In this document: one piece after another, positions 44,187-54,876 of the stretch
Layout: each line of letters begins with the position of its first letter
How positions within the stretch are numbered: the first letter of the stretch is position 1
Assembly (NCBI GenBank): GCA_905221605.1
Contig: CAJNDS010001635.1
Span: 538,501-602,500 of the forward strand
DNA from: Symbiodinium natans
Taxonomy: Eukaryota > Sar > Dinophyceae > Suessiales > Symbiodiniaceae
DNA: 64,000 nucleotides
Reading direction: 5' to 3'
Position numbers and translations under genes: made by a program
Notes under the pieces: model-generated
Databases searched by the model: none
What the model was told of the DNA's origin: nothing
The model's input: only the letters and a program-made list of their open reading frames with translations

Positions 44187-44889
44187 CCCCCCCAAAAAAA
44201 AAAAAAAAAAAACAAAAAACCAAAAACAAAAAAAACTATTCCAATCATTAATTAGACTAAACAGCCCTGTAAGCCCACTGCAAACCCTAAACCCTAAACC
44301 CTAAAGCCCGAGAACCACCTAAGCCGTGGCTGCGAGGCCGCCTCCCCCTGCGGAGCCATTCAGCCCAGAGCACGGCTGCACCCTCAGGGCTGCAACACCA
44401 CTTAGGATTTAGGGTTTAGGGTTTAGGGTTGAAGTTTGGGAAATGATGCCCAGCTGGTGGGGGAAGGGGATGGGGGTTAGGGGTATTGGTGTGGCGGTGG
44501 CCTATGTAGTCTTCTTCTAAAATCCCAAATTGAGCTGTTTGAAAGTTTAATGATTTCTCGTTTTCCGTATACCATGCATGATTATTTGTCTATTGTTGTG
44601 TTCCTATCATGTCTGCGCTGGTTTTGAGAGAAAATTCCCCCTGCCCTAGTCCATCCTAAGCCCAATCTAGACCCCTAAACTTCTACACCTTAGCTCCCCT
44701 CCTCCCTCGCCCCCCCCCCCCCCCCCCCCCCGCTAAATCCTAAACCCCTACACCCTAAAACTACTCCCTCCCGGCCAACAAAAGCCACCCCCCTAAACCC
44801 GAAATCCTGTCGACCCTCACGAGGCCTGGCCGAAGCGCTCGCCGAGCGCTGGACGGCCGCGCAGACCGAAGAGGCGTGTTGGTTTTGGG

Positions 44890-44966
44890 TTTAGGGTTTA
44901 GGGTTTAGGGTTTAGGGTTTAGGGTTTAGGGTTTAGGGTTTAGGGTTTAGGGTTTAGGGTTTAGGG
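44890..44966 (+). repeat. TTTAGGG tract, about 11 perfect units
   Basis: Uninterrupted heptamers just before the 44974 element. A poly-C run of about 24 lies upstream at 44709-44731. Confidence 0.95.
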
Positions 44967-44973
44967 GGTGTAG

Positions 44974-45060
44974 GATATAGGGGTCGGAATAATTTCTAAT
45001 TGTATTCCCTTAGAGTCCCTTTATAATTATACTTCAACAATCCCCAAAACCCTATTCTAA
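44974..45060 (+). mobile_element. AGGGGTCG family, copy
   Basis: ATAGGGGTCGGAATAATTTC, then GAGTCCCTTTATAATTATAC, TTCAACAATCCCC and AAAACCCTATTCTAATG. Best partner of the inverted copy at 19415-19520. Confidence 0.6.
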
Positions 45061-45078
45061 TGTCAGGCGTGTTTAGAT

Positions 45079-45186
45079 GGGGGGATTTCCGAAAATAGGG
45101 GTACCTTCTTGGAGTCCTTATTATAATGGAATCCTGTTATGATTGGTGGACAACATTTAGGGGTCCCTTATTTTTGTCAACACCCA
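45079..45186. mobile_element. Short foldback element, GGGGGTTTCCGAAA family
   Basis: Left GGATTTCCGAAAATAGGGGT with ACCTTCTTGGAGTCCTTATT; right TTAGGGGTCCCTTATTTTTG plus TCAACACCC. Imperfect inverted ends; 108 bp. Confidence 0.6.
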
Positions 45187-46154
45187 GGTGTGTTCAAGGT
45201 GTTTGGGGCTCTTATGTACGTAGTGTTCAGGGTCTTACTTGTTTTTCATGCAAAGCCCTGTCTTCAACTCAATGCAGCAACATTTGGAGACTCGTGACCT
45301 GGACCAAGAGCTGTCCACCTTGGCATGCCTTGAGCCCTGAGGCGTCTCGACCTGAAACCCCCGGAATCCTGGACGATGCTGTGCCAAACCCTAGAACCCT
45401 AGAATTTCTTCCCCCAAAAGCCCCTAACCCTCAAACCTTAAACCCTAAACCTTAAACCCTGAAGCCTGAAGCCATCGCCCGCCCCGACTAGTCGCGCAAG
45501 GAGCAGGAGGGTGCCCGGAAGGCTCTGCAGCTGAGATGCACAGGTCGCTGTAACCACCCCTTTTCACGTCCCCCCCCCCGACCAGGGTTTGGGGTTCAGG
45601 GTTTAGGGTTGAGGGTTTAAGGTTCAGGGTTTTAGGTTGGGGGGAGGCATACTTACCCGGCAGACTTCAGAGGCCTGGATGTAAAAGGTTGGGGGGAGGG
45701 GGGGACGGGGAGGAGAAAGTAGCTGTCTTCTGTGGGCCTGACCCCCCGACCCACTGCACACTTCAAAGCCCAAAGTGCCCTATGCCTCAACTGGAAGCCC
45801 TGAGACCGACAGCCAGAATTTCATACCACAACGAGCAGATTTGCCGATTCTATTGATATGTGTGGCTCCTTCGGCCAAGGCGGTGTCGCCTCGCCGACGC
45901 GCCGATGTTGACAGAAGAGTTGCTTCCCGCCTGGCTTTCACTCAGGGCTCAGGGGCTTTGGCTTGAACTTGTATCTCAGCCATGGCATGCTCAATATTGC
46001 CGCAAGAGGTATCAGCACCATTTGGTACCCTTTGGCTGAGTGCAAACCATGCTTTGTATGTATGCCAGTTTGGGGTTTCTCGTTCACAGTGGGACAGGCA
46101 GTTTTCTGCTTTGCCAGCTCCTGTCATTCCATCAATAAGTACGGCAGCAGCCTG
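45187..46154. other. Spacer
   Basis: Telomere-like units at 45428-45470 (CCCTAAA) and 45593-45640 (TTTAGGG variants). ORFs here are short and undecided. Confidence 0.4.
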
Positions 46155-46550
46155 CTACACTTCCCTGTCATGCGTTGCCCTTTGGCGTGGAAGTGTGCCA
46201 GGGTCTTGTGAATGCAGAGAACTCCACTCAGGATCAGCACCTTGCTGGACCTCACAAAACGCCACAGGCAGGGTGCCTAGGATACCAACAAGAGGCCAAG
46301 AGTGCGCTGAAAGGTGTTCCCGAGAGCCCTGCATACCCATGAGTTCAGAAGCATGCCGCAATATACCCTGTATTCGGAGGTGCGGCCCGGATTTGGGTGG
46401 GAGCTGGTCTTGGGGTTCGTGGGTGAAGGGGTGAACAGACTCGAAACCTTCATTGATGCAGCAATGCAGCCGATCATACAAGCGCACCCACTGCCCAGCG
46501 TGATTTAGCAGGGCTTCCTGGTCACCAGCATGCAGTGTGGTTGCAAGCAC
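46155..46550 (-). CDS. Weak ORF, unknown (131 aa)
   Basis: The minus frame contains NHAGQWVRLYDRLHCCINEG and VHPFTHEPQDQLPPKSG, protein-like. A neighbouring minus frame at 46580-46700 (CLNVFAAPPQDVLRAIQEHV) also looks coding and could be an upstream exon. Plus frames are open too. No family recognised. Confidence 0.28.
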   Translation of the reverse strand: MLATTLHAGDQEALLNHAGQWVRLYDRLHCCINEGFESVHPFTHEPQDQLPPKSGPHLRIQGILRHASELMGMQGSREHLSAHSWPLVGILGTLPVAFCEVQQGADPEWSSLHSQDPGTLPRQRATHDREV

Positions 46551-46983
46551 TTGCTAAGCTGGAACAGAGATTCGCACCCCGTACCTTGAGCGCGTTGCCC
46601 CCGAGTCAGCCGCGGCCATTGGCCCACGTGCTCCTGGATGGCGCGCAGCACGTCCTGCGGCGGCGCGGCAAAGACGTTCAGGCAGTGGCGGTTATAGTTA
46701 CGGCTGGACGGTCTGCTCGACTGGTACATTGCTCGATGCTTCCGACATTGATCGGCCTGAACCTCCCCCTGTGCTGGGCCAGCGCCCAAACTCTGAAGTC
46801 TTCCAAGCCAAATTTCCGAGTGCTTGCATAAGCTGTAATTAAACCCGAAATCAGTTTAGTCCAACCTTTTCAATAAATCATAATACAATGTATTGTTATT
46901 ATTGTTGTTATGATTATGATTGGTATCATTATGACTGGTATGATTGTTATCCTCATTATGTTTATGATGATGATGATAATTAT

Positions 46984-47018
<35 letters not shown>

Positions 47019-47614
47019 TCTTATGTATGATGTAAATATTTCTTGTTTTTAAAACTCGGGGCTAACTAGGACGCTCGCCAGGAGCAGCCACTTACCAGGG
47101 CGGCACAGGCCCTGTCTGCTCCAGGGCCCTAGGAATTCAGATTTGGGGCGTTTAGGGTTTTGGGTTTCGGGCTTTGGGTTTAGGGTTTAGGGTTTAGGGT
47201 TTAGGGTGTTTCGGAAAATAGGATGAAACCAAGTACCCGGCAGTATTTGCGCAGGCCTAGATGCAGCAAGAGGATGCTGTATGAGTGACAGACTTGAAGT
47301 GGCGCTTTAGGAAAAACGGGATCATGCGGTGTTCGGCATCGAGCACCTTGGATTGTAGTGCTTAGGAATTTAGGTTCTTCGGGTTTTGAACTTGGGGATA
47401 GCGGCCCACAAGATTGGCATGTCGAGCCCTACGCGAACTGCAGCAGCTTCTGTCTGTGGGATGGGGATGGCATCACGGACTTGTGATCCGGATGTCTGCT
47501 TGTCTTTAAAGCAACGACAGCACCTCAAACCCTACTTAAGGCCACGGAACCCTACAACTCTTTGTTTCAGGAGGAAGGGCCCTGCAGCTGCCCAGCACAG
47601 GGGATCTTAGTACC
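46551..47614. other. Spacer with AT-rich microsatellite
   Basis: 46870-47035 is AT-rich (ATT, ATG and TA units). TTTAGGG at 47176-47206. The 46551-46830 portion may hold the minus-strand exon mentioned for 46155-46550. Confidence 0.5.
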
Positions 47615-47778
47615 CCTAAACCCTAAACCCTAAACCCTAAACCCTAAACCCTAAACCCTAAACCCTAAACCCTAAACCCTAAACCCTAAACCCTAAACCC
47701 TATACTAAACCCTAAACCCTAAACCCTAAACCCTAAACCCTAAACCCTAAACCCTATAAACCCTAACCCTAAACCCGC
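47615..47778 (-). repeat. CCCTAAA tract, about 22 units
   Basis: Near-perfect heptamers with a single CCCTATA and CCCTATAAA interruption. Confidence 0.95.
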
Positions 47779-50139
47779 GAGGAAGCCTGGGGAGAGCTGC
47801 AAAGCCTGGCGGGCAATCCTGAGGAGGCCCGGGAGATGAGTGAGAGCCTGCAATACCCCCCCCCCCCCCCTGAGTTCTCGAAGGTACCTCAACTCTTGAT
47901 AGGATGCGGATGATCGTTTAAGGCAACTTCCTTAAATGAAGGGTGGGATTTTGGGGGTCTGGCTTTTCAGGTTTCAGTGTTGTTGCGCCCATGTTCGGGT
48001 TTGCGGTGAACGACTATAAGCCTGATCCCTAAACCGCAATTCAGGGTTGGAGGCTTGGACCGGATTTGAGCTGAAGGTTGTGAATTGTTCTGCGTGACAC
48101 AGAGCACCTGAGTACCTTGATATACCCTTTCCCTATTCATAATCATATTCCTCTAGAGAGAATTCCAAACCAAAGCACGAACGAGAGGGTTCGTTCTTTT
48201 CTTAATGTTGAAGGGGGATTAGGGCACGTCCTGTGTTGTGGAACAGGCTGTGCACGAAATGGACTGTGCTTTATCAGAATCTGCCGGGTTCTGCCTGGCC
48301 AACGATTGTATGATTGCCAAGGCCCCAAACCTTAACCCATGAGCCTTTATAGACCCTCACCCCACACCAGCAAAGTCTCGCTGCTTGGTTCCATGAGCCA
48401 GTGCTGACTTGTGGCAGGACCGCTGCTGCCCAAAGATCGTGGCAAAGGCGGGAAGGGCTTCTGGTGGCAGCCTCGAATCTCACTGCGCGGAGCTCCCTGC
48501 ATGTTTGGGATGCTGTTAGCGGTCGGAGAGTCCATAAACCCTGACCAAGTCATGCACCGTACTGTGGACCTGGAGTCTGCGAGATGCAGGCCTGCAAGCT
48601 GCTGTCACTGGACTTGTCGATCTCTGCTGGCCGCAGCGGCGTTGTGCAGGACAAGCATGCTGCAAAGTGGTCCAGCTGCCGTTTGTATCCGTCCGTGTCC
48701 CTCCCAGCCACCACTTTGCTCATCAGGGAGCCATCTCAATCTCGATTGTGCTTGGCGTTGTGCTTACCCGTTTAACCTTCTTCTTGAACCGCATGCATAC
48801 CATTGACTGCCAGTATTGGCCAGCCGATAGCCCAGATTGTGACGCACTGAATCCGGAAGTTGCATCATGCTTTCAGACATGACATGTATACCGCAAGCGT
48901 GTCTATGCAAGTGGTATGGGGCTGGGGATGCAAGTCATCATGCCCATGCGCCTCTCAAGGCCCTATAAACATCACCATCATTCCTCCCCGAACCTGGCAG
49001 GAAGTCCTCGGGCATTTCCATGCTTTCGGATATCCAGGCGACGCCAAGCCCAGCACGCATCGGGAGGCGACGCTCACAGGCCCTGAGGTTTAGGGTTTAG
49101 GGGTGCGTGCTTGGGTGCTTTTAGGCGACAGTTTCTGATGGAAGGGGCCTGGGGTGGTTCTGAATGCACTCGGAGGAGCTGAGCCAGGATGTTCACCAGC
49201 CCTTTAGTCTGTGGCTCGGCCTCTGACACCTTTAGACGCACACCCAGAACTCCTCAACTCTTCTAAGCCTCCAGATCCGGAGCAAAAGCTTTTTTTTCTC
49301 TTCAATCGAAAGCTTCCTTTTGAGTTCAAAGAGGCACACCCAACGCAAAGAAGAGTTGAGTAAAGCCGGCGACGAAAGACCCGATACAAGCCCAACACTC
49401 CTTCTCGGACGGCCCCTAAACCGCAAACCCCCTACGCTGAGACACCAAACCCTTTAGAAAATCCGAGTTAGGACCCTATAAACACTACAAGCCCTAAAAA
49501 ACCTATAAACCCCATAAACCCTATGAACCCCCATTAAATCCTCTAAATCCCTATAAACCCTTAGAGAACCCTTTTGTAGGAGCCATGCTCCTCTGTGGCC
49601 TGCGCCTGGATCGCCTTGGGCAGCGCCGGGCGCTGCGGCAGCAGGCCGAGGAGTGGCGCTGCGAGGCGCAGCTTCCCTCGGCCCCCTTTTTTGTTAATAA
49701 TCATCATCATCATCATTATTCTTCTTAGTATTATTATTGTATATACTTTTTTTTTTTTTTTGGCGGGGGGGGGGGGGGGGGCTTTGTAGGGTTTAGGGTC
49801 TAGGGCTTCAGGAGTGTGGGTTCACAAGGGGTTTAGGGTGTAAGGTTCATTGTGAGCCTGACATGGGATTCGTTGCTGCCGGGATTGCCTGAGTTGACAA
49901 GGGATATCTTTCACAGTTTCCACATTTTGACGTGCTGGTCTCAGGGTCGTGAAGACTGGAATCTAGCGGTCGCCAATTTTGCTTGAGGAGGGGGGGTACC
50001 CCATTTAGGGTCAGGCTGGTTCACGGTCTGCCTGTTTCGTGGGGGTTTTTGGCATGTAGGACCGTTGGGCTCAGAGTGCACAAAAGGTTTCTTGATGGCA
50101 TCTGTTGGCGATTTTAGGGCTTAGGTCGAAAGGTTGTTT
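47779..50139. other. Gene-poor segment with undecided ORFs
   Basis: 48420-48560 follows a TGGCAG and reads PLLPKDRGKGGKGFWWQPRI, possibly an exon. Another + frame at 48667-48880 has a hydrophobic AISISIVLGVVLTRLTFFL segment. Neither can be extended. Short TTTAGGG at 49087-49103; poly-T/poly-G at 49747-49780. Confidence 0.35.
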
Positions 50140-50565
50140 CTAGGGCCCGCTGCTTAGGGCCCCACCTAAACCCGAAACCCTAAATGCTAGGCTTAAGGGG
50201 GCAAGGGCCCCATTTAGTTCGAAGATGTACGTATGTTTTGGAGTGGCAGGGAACGGTGCATACGTGATTCTTTGGCATGCATCTCTTCCCGAAATCAGCT
50301 CAAGCCTCTGCTCCAATTCTTCTCCCGCCCATCCCTCCCACAGACTGCTCGTGTGTCTTGACACACGAAGCGTGACTTCTTTTGACCTTCTCTGCCAGGG
50401 TTCTCTCGAATTGTCAAGGCCGCGATAAGAGACCCAGGCTACATCGCGATGAGAGCGGGGAGTTCGCGATGCCCGTTCACGCAGCCGAGGGGTAGAAAGT
50501 TGTTCCCCTTCAGACTGCTCAGAACTATTCCCGACCAAAGCATGGAAGCCCCGCTGTGAAATCAT
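50140..50565 (-). CDS. Weak ORF, unknown (141 aa)
   Basis: The minus frame reads ISQRGFHALVGNSSEQSEGE and EELEQRLELISGRDACQRIT. Charged, protein-like N-terminal two thirds; the last 20 residues cross telomere-like sequence. No family recognised and no splice sites chosen. Confidence 0.3.
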   Translation of the reverse strand: MISQRGFHALVGNSSEQSEGEQLSTPRLRERASRTPRSHRDVAWVSYRGLDNSREPWQRRSKEVTLRVSRHTSSLWEGWAGEELEQRLELISGRDACQRITYAPFPATPKHTYIFELNGALAPLSLAFRVSGLGGALSSGP

Positions 50566-51102
50566 GCGTCCTGCGAGGGATAGGGTTAGGGATGATCAAA
50601 GATGGCTGTACTATAAGACCCAAGAGACCCAACAGGTATCTGTGTATATGGATACATGGATACGCGATCTATCTTTCCTTCTACATCTGTCTGTATCCTA
50701 CTTTAGGACCCAGTGTTGGGGGGGTTCGACCTCAGTGCACATACATATTCTCTTTGAACATGTAAACACATTTGAGCCAAGAAGCGTGTCCTGATGTTCT
50801 CACTTCTGTATCGGTCCCGGTACCTTCTCAACTTTTCGATGCATCTCGTTCCAAGTGATTCTCTTCAAACTGATTTCTTGCAGCCACCAGGTGGAATCTG
50901 ATGCCGATCTCCTGGAAGATGTTTGCTGCATCGCTCAAGGTCGCCTGCTTGGGAAATACAGCGGCGCGTGCTTTTGTGAGATAGGCTGCAGCGCGACGGT
51001 ACCTTTGTACCTACCACCACACTGGCCAAGATGCTTATGGAACCCTAGGCCTAAACCCTCAACCCACTGAACTCAGAAAAATCCTGCTGCTCCAAAATTC
51101 CC
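50566..51102. other. Spacer
   Basis: No supported gene; short + ORFs only. 50855-51030 has weak coding character (QVESDADLLEDVCCIAQGRL follows a CAG-containing segment near 50884). Confidence 0.35.
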
Positions 51103-51211
51103 ATGTACTTCGAGGTTCGCGGGTTGCGAACAGTTTCGGGCCATTTGCACCTTCACACGGGCGGTCATCAATACAGCCTTAACCCAATTACCCACGAACC
51201 TTCAAGTACCC
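51103..51211. mobile_element. Foldback element, AGGTTCATGGTACTT family, copy 2
   Basis: Left ATGTACTTCGAGGTTCGCGG pairs with right CCCACGAACCTTCAAGTACC. The arm sequence matches the outer part of 42311-42451, where the order is AGGTTC then GGTACTT. Confidence 0.5.
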
Positions 51212-51912
51212 TGAAACCTGAACTGCCTTATTTGTGTGCAGGCTGTAGCACGTCCTGCTGTTCGCGCTGCTGCGTGACGACATGCGGCTGTCGGCACCCA
51301 GGCTGCTTCAGGCGGTTCATATATATATATATATATATGGATATATATATATATATAAATATAAATGTATGTATATATATATATACATATGCATATATAT
51401 ATATACATACATACATGGATTGGGGGGGGGGGGTAGAAGGCCCACGAAGATTGGTGCCGCGCTTCGCGGTTCAGAAGAATGCATCCCGAAGTCCAAGAAA
51501 GGCCTCTCCAGCCCCCCCCCCCCCCCAACCCTAAACCCCAAACCCCAAACCCTAAACCCTAAACCCGAATGTCATCTTTGTGGAACTAGGAGTTGGGTCA
51601 TTAAGCGTGTGGGGGGCCTGAGGTGTTTCGCGGTGAGTTGTCTTGGGTTGTGTTGGGCTGTTGGATTTATTGTGGTTTCTGTGGGACCGCTGGCCGTGTC
51701 CCCGTAGTGTCCAGTAGTTTCTGCCCTAAACCCTAAACCCTGAACCATAAACCCTAAACCCTAAACCTTAAACCGTGACCGAGACCTTTCGAATCCTTGC
51801 GAGTCGAATCCCTAAACCCCATTATAACCCCACTATAACCGACTCAGGGATCCCCCATAAAGAACCCAAAACCCCCCAGGAAGAACCCTTGTGAGGTCTG
51901 CTCTCCAAAAAG

Positions 51913-51948
<36 letters not shown>

Positions 51949-52223
51949 TCATATACATATAAATAAGTAAAGACATATGTACACATATATTCATGTGCAT
52001 AGGTATAAGGGCCCTTTGTTTAAACGAATCCCACTTTTGTCAAAAGGACCTGCCTAAACCCTAAACCCTAAACCCTAAAGCCTAAACCCTAAACCCTAAA
52101 CCCTATACCCTATACCCTAAACCCTAAAACCCTAAACCTGCCTTCCACATGGCCCGTCCTGGACCGTAAGGTGCTGCAGCCGCTGCAAGTGCCCCCTACA
52201 GCTCCAAGAGGAGGAGGCCTTAC
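51212..52223. repeat. Microsatellites and CCCTAAA tracts
   Basis: (TA)n at 51318-51415; CCCTAAA at 51528-51568, 51724-51775 and 52053-52140; (CATATA)n at 51913-51960. Poly-G and poly-C at 51422-51433 and 51512-51527. Confidence 0.85.
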
Positions 52224-52927
52224 TAGGGTTTATGGGTTTAGGGGTTTAGGGGTTTAAGGGTTTAGGGGTTTCGGGGTTTAGGGGTTTAGGGGTTCAGTAG
52301 TTTAGGGGTTTAGGGTTTAGGGTTTTAGGGGTTGAGGGTTTAGGGGTTTAGGGGTTTAGGGGTCTAGGGGGCTTCAGGGGTTTAGGGGTTTAGGGGTTTA
52401 GGGGGCTTCAGGGGTTTAGGGGTTTAGGGGTTTAGGGGCTTACGGGCTTACGGGTTTAGGGGTTTAGGGGTTTAGGGTTTAGGGGTTTCGGGGTTTAGGG
52501 GTTTGGGGTTTAGGGTTTAGGGGTTTAGGTTTAGGTTTAGGGGTTTAGGGGTTGAGGGTTTAGGGGTTTAGGGTTTTTAGGGTTTAGGGGTTAGGGGTTG
52601 AGGGGTTTTAGGGGTTTAGGGGTTTAGGGGTTTAGGGGTTTTAGGGTTTAGGGGTTTAGGGTTTAGGGGTTTAGGGGTTTTAGGGGGGTTTTAGGGGTTT
52701 AGGGGTTTAGGGTGTAGGGGTTTAGGGGTTTAGGGGTTTAGGGGTTCAGTGGTTTAGGGGTTTAGGGGTTTAGGGGTTTAGGGGTTTAGGGGTTTAGGGT
52801 TTAGGGTTTTAGGGGTTGAGGGTTTAGGGGTTTAGGGTTTTTAGGGTTTAGGGGTTTAGGGGTTTAGGGGTTTAGGGGTTTAGGGGTCTAGGGGTTTAGG
52901 GGTTTAGGGGTTTAGGGGTTTAGGGTT
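52224..52927 (+). repeat. TTTAGGGG octamer array
   Basis: About 700 bp built mainly of an 8-mer TTTAGGGG rather than the 7-mer seen elsewhere, with 7-mers and TTCAGGGG, TTTCGGGG, TTGAGGG and TCTAGGGG variants mixed in. A GGGGGCTTCAGGGG module occurs twice near 52366 and 52403, so part of the array was duplicated as a larger unit. Confidence 0.95.
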
Positions 52928-53497
52928 TCTTTGGTTTGATGTGTGGCGAAAGTGACTCGGGTTGAGGCTCTTTAGGCTTGAGGGCTTTGGGGCTTCGGTT
53001 AAGCTCGTTGGGAGTTGCTGGGGACTGGATGTAGTGAGGTTATTCATCCTGCTCTTCTTGCAAAGTTCAGCTCTGGGTCAGGTTCGGCCATTGGTCGTCT
53101 GGCTGGCTGCAAATGGGGCGCCCCGGGCTATCAGCCGATTTCTTCCAAGCAGCAGTGTGTCTTCTCCGGTGCCATTGCGCAGCAGGTAGCGTTTCACGAC
53201 TGCCACTGCTTCAATATTGACCGTTCTTGCCTCGTAAGATTGGATCAGTCAGCAACACCCAAGTTCCTCCTAGAATACCCAAGTACCATCAAGTACCTAA
53301 CCCAAAGAATGCCACTCCTCTGTAGGCCGGAAGCCGAAACCATACAAAATCATACGCCGAGTGTATCCAGGCTCATCTTATGTGTTATATTTGTTTGTTG
53401 TATGTATACATACGCCCTATACTGCCAAACCCGTCTAGGTCCTAGTCTACAGGTTCACTTCGCCCGCAAGGTTACGCAAGCCAATGCGCAAGACACA

Positions 53498-53821
53498 ATG
53501 GCTGACCTCGCACCAGCATTGCCGGCCGTGCTTCGTGGGTTGTCTCAAGAAGAAAGGAAGGTCAAACGTCAGCGCCTTGACGAGTTTGATGGCCTTACTG
53601 CCTGCCGACAGTTGACGGTCCGTGGTCTCGATGGTTGCGAAGTGCAGCTTCCTTTGGACGACAACATGACCGTGGAAGATTTGCACAAGAGAGTGGCAGG
53701 AAGGATCGGCTTGCGGCTTGGCGGCATGCCTCTTCTGGCGGCGGGCGGCAATACCCTGGACGATTCCAAGCCACTGTTGGAGCAAGTGCAGGGCGACGAC
53801 ATCGCGTACGTGGTTCAACAG
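53498..53821 (+). CDS. Ubiquitin-like domain protein, first exon or partial (108 codons)
   Basis: From ATG 53498 the frame reads MADLAPALPAVLRGL, a charged helix (QEERKVKRQRLDEF), then a beta-grasp ubiquitin-like domain at residues 38-108: LTVRGLDGCEVQLPL, MTVEDLHKRVAGRIGL, LLAAGGNTLDDSKPLLEQ and DDIAYVVQQ. The spacing and hydrophobic pattern match ubiquitin strands and helix. There is no C-terminal diglycine, so conjugation is not expected; such domains usually act in protein interaction. I end the exon at CAACAG before GTTGCC (53822), where the domain ends. The frame stays open to 54043 but loses coding character. Upstream in-frame codons exist from 53015 and could belong to the gene. Confidence 0.6.
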
Positions 53822-53927
53822 GTTGCCCTCGACATGCTTACATGTTTTCCATCAGTTGTTGGTTGCAAGAGGATCCTAAGTCAGATTGTTTGTCAAAGGA
53901 TTTTAGGGGCTAACCCAGCAACGACTC

Positions 53928-54005
53928 GCGATTCAGAAGCTGGACCGCCCGATTCAAAAACTGGATGCGATTCAGGAAACTGGCTTTGTGCGATTCAGGA
54001 AGCCC
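53928..54005. repeat. Short tandem repeat, GCGATTCAGGAAACTGG
   Basis: Four imperfect units of about 20-23 bp starting at 53928, 53948, 53967 and 53990. Confidence 0.75.
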
Positions 54006-54049
54006 TAAGGTCCCTTATAAGGTCCCTAAACCCTCACCTCTAAACCCTA

Positions 54050-54093
54050 AACCAACATCCCCCTTGTGTTTTTGTTTGAGGGGGATGTTGGTT
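54050..54093. repeat. Perfect 15-bp inverted repeat
   Basis: AACCAACATCCCCCT, a 14-nt T/G loop, then AGGGGGATGTTGGTT. A perfect hairpin; the left arm abuts a CCCTAAA pair. Confidence 0.9.
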
Positions 54094-54689
54094 GGACTGA
54101 CAAGGCCTTTTGTTATGCTGAGGGTCGGGCTGTCGAAAAGAGACAGCCTGGACCTAACTCATGGGAGTCGCCCTAATGATGTTATGGGTTTAGCTTGCGT
54201 TGATGGGGGGCGGATGTGCGTTGTGGAAAGGGAGGAAGGGGGACGCCCGTGTTGAACCGACGCAACCTGATCCAGACTTGAAATTCTGCGATGCGGATTC
54301 GCCCCAGCTGTGCAGGAGGGGAAAAAACCTAAACCTTAAGGGGTTTCCCTCCTTTAGCCCCTTGCCAATGTTCATGTCACTTCCTTTCAGAAAAGTTTAA
54401 TATTATGACTCATACTAACAGTAGGTTTAGGTCAACCCTGCCGGGGGTGAAGTCGCACCAAGCCCACGTGCCGCAGGGTTTGGGCTTCCTTCCTCATATC
54501 CTCAACATGTCCTATATGTCATCAGACTCTGCATTTTGCTGTCTTATAGTACTGTGCACATGGTTTTGGGATTTGGGGATCGTTGTTTTGTGCTGTGACC
54601 CGAAGCAGTCAGCGCTCGATTCCTGCGAAGAGACATGGACACCGATTCCGGGACGGACGTCTGTTTATTGCGGTCGTTCTTTAAATTTG
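54094..54689. other. Spacer
   Basis: No supported gene. 54405-54690 is open in a + frame but the composition is not persuasive. It may include intron or upstream exons of the FNIP gene. Confidence 0.4.
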
Positions 54690-54862
54690 AGGTTTCCCGA
54701 TTCTGTTTTTTTCCGTTTCCGCAGATCCGCGGTTTCCCGAATCCGTGGTTTCCAGAATCTGCGGTTTCCAGTTACCGAATCCGCGTGTATGGTTTCCGCG
54801 TCCGCGTTTTCCCGTTTCCCGAATCTGCAACTTCCGGTCACATGTTTTCCAGGTTTCTGACT
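54690..54862. repeat. Degenerate TTTCC-GAATCCGCGG tandem repeat
   Basis: About eight units of 18-24 bp around TTTCCCGAATCCGCGG, running up to the acceptor of the FNIP exon. Probably intronic. Confidence 0.7.
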
Positions 54863-54876
54863 CCGCGTGTTCTCAG

